Positions 26,345 to 35,313 are shown, counted from the first letter of the stretch. The stretch: DNA of 64,000 nt from Chitinophaga sp. SYP-B3965 (GCF_009647655.1 NZ_WJFD01000001.1:3224001-3288000); one strand, 5' to 3'. Numbers and translations: made by a program. The notes: a model not told the origin generated them from the sequence alone.

Positions 26345-26926
26345 CTAAAGAATAGTAAGAATAGCCGCTACTACCAATAGATCCGTTTGGGTGTAGTGGG
26401 TGCGTAAGATCTTGAGGGCTTTGGTGATCTGGTTCTTTACGGTTTGTTGGGAGAGGTCCAGGCGGGAGGCGATTTGTTCGATACTCAGGTTTTCGAAGCG
26501 GCTGAGCATAAATATTTCTTTCATGCGGGCCGGGAGGCGGTTGATGGCTTCGAATACTTCGCTGGCTTTCGCTTTGTAGTCGTAGGTTTCTGAGATGTTG
26601 TGGGGTTGTGCGTCAAAATGTTCTATCAGTTGCTGAAGGTACTTGCGGTAGGTGCTGTCCTTTCGGTAAAGATCGATGATCTTGTGGCGGACGGACTGGT
26701 ATAAATAAGAACGTAAAGACAATTGAATATCTAAGGTGAAACGTTTTTCCCATAGGGTGGCAAACAGGTCTTGCAGCACGTCTTTGCTGGTTTCTCCGCG
26801 GTCTGTTTTACTGAGGATGTAAAGATGTAAAGGACGGCTGTAGCGATCATAAATTGTATTGAACGCTCCGATATCGCTATCTCTTAAAAGAGATAACAAT
26901 TGCTCGTCTGAATAGCTATTGTACAT
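26345..26926 (-). CDS. ECF sigma factor (FecI/SigW-like, Bacteroidota FecR type)
   Basis: 193 residues with region 2 (about 8-85; AFNTIYDRYSRPLHLYIL, KDVLQDLFATLWEKR and LRSYLYQSVRHKIIDLYRK) and region 4 (about 120-175; INRLPARMKEIFMLSRFENL, EQIASRLDLSQQTVKNQITK). A short hydrophobic C-terminus (LLVVAAILTIL) is common in these FecR-paired sigma factors. Predicted to activate the downstream FecR/SusC/SusD genes when the receptor is occupied. A loose -7 candidate (TATTTTG) lies about 80 bases upstream. Confidence 0.93.
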   Translation of the reverse strand: MYNSYSDEQLLSLLRDSDIGAFNTIYDRYSRPLHLYILSKTDRGETSKDVLQDLFATLWEKRFTLDIQLSLRSYLYQSVRHKIIDLYRKDSTYRKYLQQLIEHFDAQPHNISETYDYKAKASEVFEAINRLPARMKEIFMLSRFENLSIEQIASRLDLSQQTVKNQITKALKILRTHYTQTDLLVVAAILTIL

Positions 26927-27125
26927 AAAAAATTTCGGTTGATAAAATGCTGTTGATCCTGGTTGAACTCTTTTAAATATCTCTTCTTAAATGCCTTTTT
27001 CCGGTTAACTACTGACCCAAAATAGTCATTCTCTTCTAATTTAAAACTTTTTGGCCCGGCTATTTTTTAAATATTTATTGGTGTATGAATTACACGATGC
27101 ATTTTTTTTATTAGGGAAGGAATAG

Positions 27126-27151
27126 TATATTTGATATCAAATTGATATCAT
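27126..27151 (+). promoter_or_regulatory. Promoter with tandem palindromic operator
   Basis: The -7 box TATATTTG (27126-27133) overlaps TTGATATCAA (27131-27140), a perfect palindrome. A second near-copy TTGATATCAT begins exactly 11 bases later (27142-27151). Two palindromic sites one helical turn apart, covering the -7 box and start point, fit binding of ribbon-helix-helix dimers. The downstream operon encodes such a protein at 28036. Confidence 0.55.
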
Positions 27152-27167
27152 TTTAAATAATCCCCTT

Positions 27168-28031
27168 ATGGAAAAGATCACCAAGCCAATGTCTGGCTAC
27201 CTTGCATTTGTATTATGTATCCTTGTTTTTCTTTTGGGTGTTTACTCCATTGTGCTGGCGGCTAATAATCCGGGCTTGTCCTGGTTGAGCGTTGTCCTTT
27301 TCATTGCGTTCATCTTTATAGCCAAAGGCATCATGATCGTTAACCCTAATCACTCCCGTGTATTGACCTTCTTTGGAGAATACGTGGGTAGTGTTAAACA
27401 GAACGGTCTTTTATGGGTGAACCCGCTCTTCCGTTCTCAGAATATTTCTTTGCGTGCCAACAACCTGAACGGGCAAACCCTGAAGGTGAATGATAAAATG
27501 GGTAACCCTATTGAGATCGCTGCTGTTATTGTATGGCAGGTGAAGGATACTTATAAGGCGGCTTTCGAAGTAGAAGGTTTCCATCAATATGTGCAGATAC
27601 AGAGTGAGGCTGCGGTACGGCATCTGGCAGGGAGCTGTCCTTATGAACATATGGAAGCTGGTCCGGATCAGCTTACTTTACGTGATGGTGGTGAGAAGGT
27701 GAATGATATGCTGGAGCTGGAATTGAATGAAAGACTTTCTCCTGCTGGCATTCATGTGCTGGAAGCAAGGATCAGTCACCTCGCTTATTCTCCAGAGATT
27801 GCAGGAGCTATGTTACAACGGCAACAGGCTACGGCGATCGTTGCAGCGAGGTCTAAGATTGTGGAAGGTGCTGTGGGGATGGTGGAGATGGCGTTGGAGA
27901 TGTTATCTCAGAAGCAGATCGTTACCCTGGATGAAGAACGGAAAGCGGCAATGGTGAGTAATTTATTAGTAGTATTGTGTGGAGAGAGAGGTGCTCAACC
28001 AGTTCTGAATACCGGATCTTTATATTCATAA
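27168..28031 (+). CDS. SPFH/Band 7 domain protein
   Basis: 287 residues with two N-terminal hydrophobic segments (about 8-32 and 38-55) and an SPFH domain (about 60-235; [40 protein letters not shown] and [20 protein letters not shown]). The C-terminal helical part ([20 protein letters not shown]) is the usual oligomerisation coiled coil. SPFH proteins form large membrane-associated scaffolds, often with roles in membrane stress. It is followed after four bases by a ribbon-helix-helix gene, and the pair is probably one transcript ending at the terminator at 28257. Confidence 0.92.
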   Translation: MEKITKPMSGYLAFVLCILVFLLGVYSIVLAANNPGLSWLSVVLFIAFIFIAKGIMIVNPNHSRVLTFFGEYVGSVKQNGLLWVNPLFRSQNISLRANNLNGQTLKVNDKMGNPIEIAAVIVWQVKDTYKAAFEVEGFHQYVQIQSEAAVRHLAGSCPYEHMEAGPDQLTLRDGGEKVNDMLELELNERLSPAGIHVLEARISHLAYSPEIAGAMLQRQQATAIVAARSKIVEGAVGMVEMALEMLSQKQIVTLDEERKAAMVSNLLVVLCGERGAQPVLNTGSLYS

Positions 28032-28035
28032 AATT

Positions 28036-28233
28036 ATGGCGGGCAAGGAAAAGAAATCTTTTGTGTTACGTATTGACGGTGCAACTTATGATGCACTGGA
28101 ACGTTGGGCGGCGGATGAGTTCAGGAGTGTGAATGGGCAGATGGAGTGGATCATTGCGAAGGCGTTGCGTGATGCGGGGAGAGAGAAAAAGGTGAAGGAG
28201 AAAAAAAGTGGTGGTGCAAGTGGTGAGAAATGA
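28036..28233 (+). CDS. Arc-like ribbon-helix-helix DNA-binding protein
   Basis: 65 residues. The order beta strand-helix-helix is clear: KKSFVLRIDGATYDALERWA for the strand and first helix, then DEFRSVNGQMEWIIAKALRD, in which NGQMEWII is the conserved turn and second helix of Arc/MetJ-type proteins. The last 17 residues are Lys/Gly-rich and likely disordered. Such proteins bind tandem operators as pairs of dimers. The only nearby candidate site is the double TTGATATCA at the operon promoter, so autoregulation is likely (inference). Confidence 0.85.
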   Translation: MAGKEKKSFVLRIDGATYDALERWAADEFRSVNGQMEWIIAKALRDAGREKKVKEKKSGGASGEK

Positions 28234-28256
28234 AACCAACAAGCGCTTATATTATT

Positions 28257-28294
28257 TAAAAAAGGCTATCTTAAAAAGGTAGCCTTTTTTCTTT
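28257..28294 (+). terminator. Terminator of SPFH operon
   Basis: AAAAAAGGCTATC and GGTAGCCTTTTTT form a stem with one wobble pair around TTAAAAA, followed by CTTT. Confidence 0.8.
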
Positions 28295-28460
28295 CACAGG
28301 AGTTAAAGTTATAGTCATCTGAATTTCAGATAAGTGGATCAGTTAAATTAATATGTAATTATCCGATACTATTAATTGGTTATGCTGGTTTGATTTAAAT
28401 AAGTAAATTGATGTAGAGAGCCCTTCGTATAACCCTCACCTAACATAAATCACATTTACT

Positions 28461-29885
28461 ATGAAACAAGTTTTCTTAGCCCTATTCACTACCCTCCTAT
28501 TCTTATCAAACATTAGTTGTCAAAAGGAGAAAGCTGTAAAAGGGCCAGACGAGCAGTTACTGGAAACTGCCAGGCAATTTTTCGATGCACAGGTTAAAAC
28601 AACTTCGGGCGCATCAACTACTACCCCTTTGCAAACCCTGACTAAAGCTGCTGATTGGGAAAAAGCCCACATTCAAAACCTGGCAATGGGAAAAGTAGTG
28701 ACCATTCCGCTGGACTTTAAAGAGCAGATGATAGGCATGGCCAGCTCTGGAGGTCATGCAAGATCATATGTAGATAAACTTTCCAAACTGATGATCTACA
28801 CAGATGCCAAAGGAAAAATGCAGGCAGATGTGGTGATGTCCATACCGGATTCTGTTTATCGCAAAAACCAAAGCGGGCCTTTCTCCGGGATCGTTATTGT
28901 AAATGACTGGAACATGCAGACCAAAAGAGCCTATCACTATGAGGGAGGACTTGCAAGACCTATCCGCCTGGATAAAAAGCCCGGTATAATATCAACAGAC
29001 CCTACAGCAAGAGTAGCGCCGTCGTCTGTCGCAACTATGGCCAGCTATACGATCAACTGTAGTTACATAGAATGGAATATATATGTGGGCGGGGAATACA
29101 GTTATACTTACACCCAATCCCTGGGTTGCACTATCTCTGGTGATGGTGGTACTGGCGGCGGTGGCGGTGGCGGAGGAGTTGACCCTAATGATAATCCTGC
29201 ACCTCCCGGTGAAGGTGGTGGTGGCGGATCGGACGCACCAGCTATTCCTTTTTTCGGCATTCAGTCTATCATCAATCAATTTATAAACCCCTGCATAGTA
29301 GCTGCCAAGGAGAAACTGCCGAATTTCAACCTGAATATCTTTGCTAACAGCCTGCTGATCTTTCACAACAATCAAACGGTCAACTGGAATATTAAATTCC
29401 AGGAGAATCGTAATCTTCCGGCAGATCAACCCGGGGACTCTCATCCGGATGGTAATACCTGGGTGATAGAGTTGAATCCCGGATTCTGGGAGCAGGCTAC
29501 ACAACCCGATGCCACGCAGGAAATAGCAGGTATAACCATTCTTCATGAAATCGTACATGGCTATCTTTATGTTTGGCAGGATGCATTTGCCGTTGGGCCA
29601 TTAACGAATTTTTCTACCCATGAAGATATGTTCAAAAACATGATCATATCCATGCGGGACGTTATGATGAACAGTTTTGGTTTAAACTATACGGATGCCA
29701 CTGCATTGGCATTAATGGGCCTGGATGATGTGCTGCAACAGAAATATTCCGAAAGTGGTAATCTAACCGGCTACAATCAGGCATATAGTGATTTTGCTCT
29801 TCAGAATTATCAGATAAGTATTCCACAGGCAGACGCCATTCAATCGCAATATATTTCCGGGCAGAAAGGAACGAAGTGTTTCTAA
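28461..29885 (+). CDS. Lipoprotein with HEXXH motif and glycine-rich linker
   Basis: 474 residues with signal peptide and lipobox SNISC (Cys20), so probably outer-membrane anchored. The N-terminal domain (about 30-210) is of a type common in uncharacterised Bacteroidota lipoproteins. A low-complexity linker (about 225-260) has a run of about nine glycines followed by a second GGGGG run. The C-terminal domain (about 265-474) contains ILHEIVHGYLYVW, a HEXXH zinc-binding motif at about 362-366, so it is likely a metallopeptidase-like domain. A third zinc ligand is not obvious; a glutamate or histidine in THEDMFKN (about residue 391) is a candidate. I do not recognise a named peptidase family. 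A small lipoprotein gene follows. Confidence 0.8.
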   Translation: MKQVFLALFTTLLFLSNISCQKEKAVKGPDEQLLETARQFFDAQVKTTSGASTTTPLQTLTKAADWEKAHIQNLAMGKVVTIPLDFKEQMIGMASSGGHARSYVDKLSKLMIYTDAKGKMQADVVMSIPDSVYRKNQSGPFSGIVIVNDWNMQTKRAYHYEGGLARPIRLDKKPGIISTDPTARVAPSSVATMASYTINCSYIEWNIYVGGEYSYTYTQSLGCTISGDGGTGGGGGGGGVDPNDNPAPPGEGGGGGSDAPAIPFFGIQSIINQFINPCIVAAKEKLPNFNLNIFANSLLIFHNNQTVNWNIKFQENRNLPADQPGDSHPDGNTWVIELNPGFWEQATQPDATQEIAGITILHEIVHGYLYVWQDAFAVGPLTNFSTHEDMFKNMIISMRDVMMNSFGLNYTDATALALMGLDDVLQQKYSESGNLTGYNQAYSDFALQNYQISIPQADAIQSQYISGQKGTKCF

Positions 29886-29892
29886 ACGCATA

Positions 29893-29928
29893 AAGGGCCG
29901 TCTCTTCTTTTTGAGGCGGCCCTATTTT
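29893..29928 (+). terminator. Terminator of HEXXH lipoprotein gene
   Basis: GGGCCGTCTC and GAGGCGGCCC form a stem with one wobble pair, followed by TATTTTAAT. Confidence 0.8.
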
Positions 29929-29978
29929 AATCCGGAAATATTTTTATTACTTTCACTGGTCCAAAATACCACGGAACC

Positions 29979-30398
29979 ATGCAAAGTAAATTTATCCTGC
30001 CGGCAGCGGTGCTTATGCTATCGCTTTATGCCTGTACCAAACAGCAAGATGACAGCAAAAAAGTAATTGATTACGCCACTTATGGGTATGTTTCTACCTG
30101 GAAAGAAATTGAAAGTAGAACGGGAACAACGAACTGGGTGGAGATCTCCAATGGGAGCACTTTTTCCATCTTCTCCAATTCCATTGATCTGGCGGCGCAT
30201 CCGATCAGAGGGGAATATCGTTACATAGGCGTTAACCCAGGGATCAGTATTGATTCAGCAGGGTTTATTCAACAAACAAATGATTCGCTCTATTTCGTCG
30301 CCAGGGGGCGCACAGACACCACTATCCTTCAGTATAAAAACTACGGGGATTCAGTGCTGGTGATAAATGATCAGATCAAGTACAGAAAAGTACGTTAA
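29979..30398 (+). CDS. Small lipoprotein of unknown function
   Basis: 139 residues with lipobox SLYAC (Cys19). The mature part is beta-rich with a regular spacing of aromatic residues (YGYVSTWKEIESRTG, EYRYIGVNPG, LYFVARGRTDTT and VLVINDQIKYRKV), resembling the lipocalin-like single-domain lipoproteins of this phylum. No catalytic motif is visible. It follows the HEXXH lipoprotein after a terminator, so it is probably a separate transcript. Confidence 0.75.
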   Translation: MQSKFILPAAVLMLSLYACTKQQDDSKKVIDYATYGYVSTWKEIESRTGTTNWVEISNGSTFSIFSNSIDLAAHPIRGEYRYIGVNPGISIDSAGFIQQTNDSLYFVARGRTDTTILQYKNYGDSVLVINDQIKYRKVR

Positions 30399-30417
30399 CA
30401 GCTCATTATCTGAAATG

Positions 30418-30450
30418 ATCCAGGGTAGTGTTTTTTATGCTGCCCTGGAT
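30418..30450. terminator. Bidirectional terminator between convergent genes
   Basis: ATCCAGGG and CCCTGGAT form the base of a stem around TAGTGTTTTTTATGCTG, with T/A-rich flanks on both sides, between two converging stop codons. Confidence 0.7.
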
Positions 30451-30461
30451 TATTTTGTTCC

Positions 30462-30941
30462 CTATGTTCTTATTTCCTGTGTGCAGATGTTGCCGGCTAT
30501 ATCATAGACTTTTACGGTGAAGGGTTTTTCTATAAGGGGGAATTCCCATTGTTTGTTATTCAGTACGGCATGTCCTGTGCCTACCTGCACTTTTACTATG
30601 GGGTGTTTGGCTTTTGCTTTGATGACTACCTTTTCTTCTACAATTACTTCTACTTCCGGTTTGTGGTAAGCATCCTGGAAAGCTGCGTTGAAGGCGGTTT
30701 GGTTGGGTTTCTTTATGGATTGATAGTAGGCCTTCTTTACCGGGTCTTTGACGGCGGCTTTGGCGAAGTCGTTGGCTCTTGAAAAGCGTTCCTGGTTCGC
30801 TATCTGGGTAGCGGTTTTGGGAGGGTATTTGCAGGGGGGCTTACATATTACGGTTTTGCCGTTTCGCTGGCGGAAGACTAATTCGCCTCCGAAATTGCCG
30901 CTTGCGCCGCGCATGATGCTATTACGTTTATATACTGCCAT
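30462..30941 (-). CDS. Unknown protein with N-terminal FGG-VFRQRNGK motif
   Basis: 159 residues without a signal peptide. The first 60 residues (MRGASGNFGGELVFRQRNGK, then CKPPCKYPPKTATQIANQERF) resemble the N-terminus of DUF6266-like proteins, small Bacteroidota proteins of unknown role that start with a GxxGxxVxRxxxGK pattern. The middle is helical and Lys/Ala-rich and the C-terminal 60 residues look like a small beta domain (WEFPLIEKPFTVKVYDIAGN). Function unknown. A box TATCTTTA (30946-30953) ends four bases before the ATG. Confidence 0.75.
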   Translation of the reverse strand: MAVYKRNSIMRGASGNFGGELVFRQRNGKTVICKPPCKYPPKTATQIANQERFSRANDFAKAAVKDPVKKAYYQSIKKPNQTAFNAAFQDAYHKPEVEVIVEEKVVIKAKAKHPIVKVQVGTGHAVLNNKQWEFPLIEKPFTVKVYDIAGNICTQEIRT

Positions 30942-30945
30942 AGTA

Positions 30946-30953
30946 TAAAGATA
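30946..30953 (-). promoter_or_regulatory. -7-like box, leaderless spacing
   Basis: TATCTTTA on the minus strand, one mismatch from TAnnTTTG, ends four bases (TACT) before the ATG at 30941. Confidence 0.35.
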
Positions 30954-31132
30954 AGCATAAGATACCAGAAAATAAAGCGAATCTTTAGCCTATGTCAAAC
31001 GAATCTGTGATATTAGATTCCTATGAGCATGCACCATCTTTCCCATCTCATCATACAGCAACTGTGTCTCCCGGATTATTATTATTTTTATCTGCTTCTG
31101 CCTAACCAATGTGGAAATAAAACATAAGACCC

Positions 31133-32542
31133 ATGATGAGACTCTTTGTATTGATAAGCATCCTATTGATATCTACTGTTGGCCTCAAGGCACAGCAAAA
31201 ACCTAATATTGTCTTTATCCTGGCGGATGACCTGGGTTATGGTGACCTGGGTGTATACGGACAAACAAAGATCAAAACGCCGAATATCGACCGGCTCGCT
31301 AAAAAGGGGATGCTGTTTTCGCGTTTCTATGCAGGTACTTCTGTATGTGCGCCTTCCCGTTCCTGTATCCTTACGGGGCAGCATAGCGGGCATACTTATA
31401 TTCGTGGTAACAAGGAAATACAACCGGAAGGGCAAGAGCCTTTAGCAGATACGGTACAAAGTTATGCTTCGCTATTGCAAAAAGCAGGTTATACCACCGG
31501 GGCTTTTGGCAAATGGGGATTGGGTATGGTTGGTACTTCCGGTGCTCCGGATAAAAAAGGGTTTGATGTTTTCTTTGGATATAATTGCCAACGCCAATCT
31601 CATCGTTATTATCCTACACACCTTTGGAGTAATAATGAAAAAGTACCGCTGACGGGAAATGACCTTACGCAAAAGAACATCTACGCACCCGCATTGATCC
31701 AGGAAAAAACATTGGCGTTCATAGAAGCGCATAAAAATAAACCTTTCTTCCTCTTTGTTCCCAGCGTTCTGCCACATGCTGAATTACAAGGGCCGGATGA
31801 TGTTTATTACAAACAATATGAAAACAGTTTTGAAGAGCATCCATTTAAAGGGGATGGTTATGGACCCGGTGCATTGGTAGCTGGTTATGCTTCTGTTGAC
31901 AAACCGCGTGCTACTTTCGCTGCCATGGTAACCCGTCTGGATGCATATGTTGGACAGATACTGGACAAACTGGATGCCCTGGGCTTAACGGAAAATACGA
32001 TCGTTATTTTCAGCAGTGATAATGGTGCACACAGAGAAGGTGGTGCAGATCCTGTATTCTTTAACAGCGCAGGTGGCCTGCGTGGTTTTAAACGTGACCT
32101 CTACGAAGGTGGTATCAAAACTCCTTTCATCGTAAAATGGCCGGGGAAAGTGAAAGCAGGAAGCAAGAGTGATTTCATTGGTGCATTTTGGGATCTGATG
32201 CCTACGTTTGTGGATATCACCGGGGCGCCTTCTCCCAAATATACAGACGGGATCTCTTTCCTTCCTACGCTATTGGGGAAAGGTAAACAAGCACAGCATC
32301 CTTATCTCTACTGGGAGTTTCATGAAAGTGGTGGGCGGCAGGCTTTACGAATGGGGAACTGGAAAGCGGTGCGATTGAATGTTGCAAAAGATAGTCATTC
32401 ACTGCTGGAGTTGTATGATCTTAGTAAAGACCCGGCGGAGCAGCGTGATGTTGCAGCCTCGAATCCTGTGGTGGTGAAACAGATGGGGGATTATATCAAT
32501 GCTGCACATGTGGAGAGTGCGGTGTTTCCTTTGATTAAGTGA
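31133..32542 (+). CDS. Secreted sulfatase (arylsulfatase A-like)
   Basis: 469 residues with a signal peptide (about 1-20). The formylglycine-type active site is SVCAPSRSCILTG (about 75-87), where the Cys of CxPSR is converted to formylglycine by an anaerobic or FGE-type maturase encoded elsewhere. Metal ligands are visible in FILADDLGYGDLG (two Asp) and FSSDNGAH (Asp, Asn). Hydrolyses sulfate esters on an aryl or sugar substrate in the periplasm. It stands alone on the plus strand, but a second sulfatase of the third uptake locus is 4 kb away, so both may serve sulfated glycan use. Confidence 0.93.
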   Translation: MMRLFVLISILLISTVGLKAQQKPNIVFILADDLGYGDLGVYGQTKIKTPNIDRLAKKGMLFSRFYAGTSVCAPSRSCILTGQHSGHTYIRGNKEIQPEGQEPLADTVQSYASLLQKAGYTTGAFGKWGLGMVGTSGAPDKKGFDVFFGYNCQRQSHRYYPTHLWSNNEKVPLTGNDLTQKNIYAPALIQEKTLAFIEAHKNKPFFLFVPSVLPHAELQGPDDVYYKQYENSFEEHPFKGDGYGPGALVAGYASVDKPRATFAAMVTRLDAYVGQILDKLDALGLTENTIVIFSSDNGAHREGGADPVFFNSAGGLRGFKRDLYEGGIKTPFIVKWPGKVKAGSKSDFIGAFWDLMPTFVDITGAPSPKYTDGISFLPTLLGKGKQAQHPYLYWEFHESGGRQALRMGNWKAVRLNVAKDSHSLLELYDLSKDPAEQRDVAASNPVVVKQMGDYINAAHVESAVFPLIK

Positions 32543-32552
32543 TTTTTTTAAA

Positions 32553-32585
32553 TGACCCCGTTTGCTTTATGCAGGCGGGGCCATC
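32553..32585. terminator. Terminator between sulfatase and S41 protease genes
   Basis: ATGACCCCG and CGGGGCCAT pair around TTTGCTTTATGCAGG, with TTTTTATTTTT on the plus-strand side and the sulfatase stop just upstream. It may serve both converging genes. Confidence 0.7.
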
Positions 32586-32588
32586 TTT

Positions 32589-34076
32589 TTATTTTTGCTT
32601 TTCGATCAGCCTGTATGTAAACTCCAATTGGGTATCCACACCTGTTAACAGGTCTTGCAAGATGTAAGGTACCTGGTGATCAGGGATAGTGCCTCTCCCC
32701 TTTTCTCCTGGTTCTTCTACATTATTGCAATAATAAACAAGCGGGATCATCAGCGGCATTTTTGTAACGGGTAAACGAAGTGCTACAAATTCTGAACCAT
32801 TACCACCTGTATAATTCCCCCCTGTTTCCTCTCCAATAAATACGCCTGTTTTGAGACTGTGTGCTACTGCGGTAAATTCTGCTGTAGCGGATCCTGTGGC
32901 ACCATTCACAAGGTAGTAGACCTTTCCCCTGAATCCATTGGGCTTTGGTTGGAGTATGCCCAGAGTGGGGTTCACCTGTTCTGTAAGCAGAAAGGTGCTA
33001 TCTGGCTGTGGTATCAGCAGCTTTCCTGTAGCAATTGCATTTCGTTCTTCTTCCGAAACGCTCGACTGTGCAAGGAATGGAGAATTGTAGGTTATAGTAT
33101 GCATACTCTTATAATACCGTAACGGTTGCTGTATAAAATAAGTCAGCAGTTCCTGCCCCTGGGAATCGTATCCACCACTGTTATTACGGAGGTCTATTAC
33201 CAGATTTTTGATATGCTGCTCCTGGATCTTCGTCATAGCATCATCCATGAAGTGCTTCAATTTCTGCCGGGCCTCCTCTCCGGTTTGCCCTCCATAAAAT
33301 TCACGTAAAACAATTGTTGCGGTGCTTGTATTACTATTGATGCGAAACTGCCGTGGTTCACTTTTCTGTGCCGTTTCTTTGCGGATGCCCTCCAGTATTT
33401 CCTTGTTTACGGGGTTTGCCTGCGCATATTTATTTCCTTCTTCCATACCTACTCCCGGAAGGGTCACATTCCTTCGCTTTCCTTCCTGGTTGATGTATTC
33501 AATATGAAAAGAATCTGCCCGTTCGATGAATAAATTATAATAATAGGAAAACAGGACGTTTTGGATCTGCATGTATTTCAATGTTTCATTAGCACCATCC
33601 GCAAAAAGGTGGCGAAAGATATTTTGGACAATATCATTTATAGGCCGGCCATTGATGGCTAAAAGTACAGAACCCGGCTTTACGTCCTGGTTTTGGGACC
33701 TGTTAATGAGCAAGTGGGCTGTTCCTTCCAGGAAGTAAATCTGGAAAGGGAAAAAGTACCGGGCTTTATAAAGGGTATCAGACCAGTTGGCAGTGGGAAT
33801 GATTACCGTATGGGCACACCGGATGCTGGAAATAAACCTGGCCGTCACTTCATAATAATCCCGCAGGTCCATGCTGTCTTTGATCTGCGCGTAGGTAGCG
33901 GCCAGGTTACTATCAAACTGTTGTTTTGACTGATACCTGAATAATCCGGGGTGGGTTTCCCGTAATGCTTTCTCTGCATAATTCAGGTCTTTTACCAGGT
34001 CTGCTTTTGAAAATTGCTGTGCTACAGCTCCCATCAGGGGGATAAAAAATGCCCAAACGAATAAGAAAATCTTCAT
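32589..34076 (-). CDS. S41-family (C-terminal processing/tricorn-like) peptidase
   Basis: 495 residues from the ATG at 34076, with signal peptide MKIFLFVWAFFIPLMGAVAQ. A PDZ-like region (about 145-200, with GSVLLAINGRPINDIVQN) precedes the S41 protease domain (about 275-480). The active-site motif GATGSATAEF carries the catalytic serine, and LRNNSGGYDSQG and FIGEETGGNYTGGNGSEF are the other conserved blocks. A periplasmic serine protease, or a relative acting on a small substrate. A TTG at 34091 would put the start inside the -7-like box GAACTTTG and add five residues before a complete signal peptide, so it is not used. Followed upstream by an AraC-type regulator on the same strand. Confidence 0.9.
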   Translation of the reverse strand: MKIFLFVWAFFIPLMGAVAQQFSKADLVKDLNYAEKALRETHPGLFRYQSKQQFDSNLAATYAQIKDSMDLRDYYEVTARFISSIRCAHTVIIPTANWSDTLYKARYFFPFQIYFLEGTAHLLINRSQNQDVKPGSVLLAINGRPINDIVQNIFRHLFADGANETLKYMQIQNVLFSYYYNLFIERADSFHIEYINQEGKRRNVTLPGVGMEEGNKYAQANPVNKEILEGIRKETAQKSEPRQFRINSNTSTATIVLREFYGGQTGEEARQKLKHFMDDAMTKIQEQHIKNLVIDLRNNSGGYDSQGQELLTYFIQQPLRYYKSMHTITYNSPFLAQSSVSEEERNAIATGKLLIPQPDSTFLLTEQVNPTLGILQPKPNGFRGKVYYLVNGATGSATAEFTAVAHSLKTGVFIGEETGGNYTGGNGSEFVALRLPVTKMPLMIPLVYYCNNVEEPGEKGRGTIPDHQVPYILQDLLTGVDTQLEFTYRLIEKQK

Positions 34077-34170
34077 TGTTTTTTTGAGCAAAGTTCATGG
34101 AAAGTGGTGTTTTTTTCCTGACTAACAATGCTCAAACCTAGCGATGAGGCATATTAAGATCAGCCATGCG

Positions 34171-35238
34171 TCAGCTTTTGAGGTAAGCGGAGGGTACCAT
34201 GCCGGTGTATTGTTTGAAAATCCGTTGAAAGGTAGCCTGTGAACTGAAGCCGCATTCTTTGGCTATCCCGGCGATGGTGAGCTGAGAAATATCCTGCTCC
34301 TTCACCCTGTTCTTAAATGCTTCGATCCGGTAGGTATTCACATACTCGTTAAAGCTTTTGTGAAGATGTTGGTTGAGTACGGCGGAAATGGTTTTCTGCG
34401 GAAGGCCGGTATGTTGTATCAACATAGACAAGTTCAGTTCGGGGTTTAGATAGAGCTTGTCGGTTTCCATGGCTTTTGTGAGTTGGATGATTGTTTCCCG
34501 TACTGTCTGGTCGGGTAATGTGACTGGTCTTGCTGCTGCCTGCTTTTCTTTTCTTGATTGCAGAAAGCCATTGAAGCCCATCCAATAAATTAGTATCACC
34601 AGTGGAACATATACAGGGAACCAGGTGAGGTTATCCCACCAGCCTGGGCGAAGGGATGGAAAAATATAAGGGACAAGGTACACGAACCAGATAGCCTGGA
34701 ATAATGAAAATCCCAGGAGGAAATGTTTCGGCCATTTGGGGAGGTCTTTTTTCAGGTATTGCCAGGCAAAAAAGAGGTAAGTGGTGATGGAGATCCAGCG
34801 GGGGATATCCGCATACTTGTTCCATTCATCCATAAAGTATCCCCAGGGGCCGGGGTTGCTCCAAATCCTACTAAAGAAGCCGATGATAAAGAGCCAGGCT
34901 GTCAGGTAAGGGACCAGGTCTATCAGAGCGGGCGCGAAATGCCATCGGTCCTTTTTGTTGATGCTATTTGCTTTGATATAGAACAGAATAAGGGGGCCTA
35001 CAGCCATTGGTAGTGAAAGGGGAATAAGGTCTGGCAATAAGCGCGCTAAAGAATTGCCCTGTACCCATTCATCTTCATAGAGGTATTGATTAAGGCATAT
35101 CAGGGTAACCAGGAGCATCAGCCATGCGAATATACGGGTATGCTTGTGGCGTGGCCCGGAGAAAAAAAGTAAGGCAGCAATGATAAATCCCTGGATTGTT
35201 CCCAGCAATAATATATTATGTAGAAAGGATAAAAACAC
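34171..35238 (-). CDS. Membrane-anchored AraC-family regulator, GTG start
   Basis: 355 residues. Six or seven hydrophobic segments fill residues 1-225 (7TM-type sensor, MFLSFLHNILLLGTIQGFII start), and the C-terminal 100 residues hold the AraC helix-turn-helix pair (LNLSMLIQHTGLPQKTISAV and IAGIAKECGFSSQATFQRIF, ending TGMVPSAYLKS). Such fused membrane regulators are typical of Bacteroidota. The start is the GTG at 35238; a box TATCTTTA ends exactly four bases before it. It may regulate the S41 protease gene 94 bases downstream. Confidence 0.9.
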   Translation of the reverse strand: MFLSFLHNILLLGTIQGFIIAALLFFSGPRHKHTRIFAWLMLLVTLICLNQYLYEDEWVQGNSLARLLPDLIPLSLPMAVGPLILFYIKANSINKKDRWHFAPALIDLVPYLTAWLFIIGFFSRIWSNPGPWGYFMDEWNKYADIPRWISITTYLFFAWQYLKKDLPKWPKHFLLGFSLFQAIWFVYLVPYIFPSLRPGWWDNLTWFPVYVPLVILIYWMGFNGFLQSRKEKQAAARPVTLPDQTVRETIIQLTKAMETDKLYLNPELNLSMLIQHTGLPQKTISAVLNQHLHKSFNEYVNTYRIEAFKNRVKEQDISQLTIAGIAKECGFSSQATFQRIFKQYTGMVPSAYLKS

Positions 35239-35242
35239 CTCT

Positions 35243-35250
35243 TAAAGATA
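35243..35250 (-). promoter_or_regulatory. -7-like box, leaderless spacing
   Basis: TATCTTTA on the minus strand, one mismatch from TAnnTTTG, ends four bases (AGAG) before the GTG start at 35238. Confidence 0.35.
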
Positions 35251-35305
35251 GTGGTTTTGGAGAGATATTACCCGGGCAGCATTACCATATCCGCCTACTT
35301 TTTTT

Positions 35306-35313
35306 TACATTTG
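35306..35313 (+). promoter_or_regulatory. -7 promoter box of DinB gene
   Basis: TACATTTG matches TAnnTTTG, 24 bases before the ATG at 35338. Confidence 0.45.
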
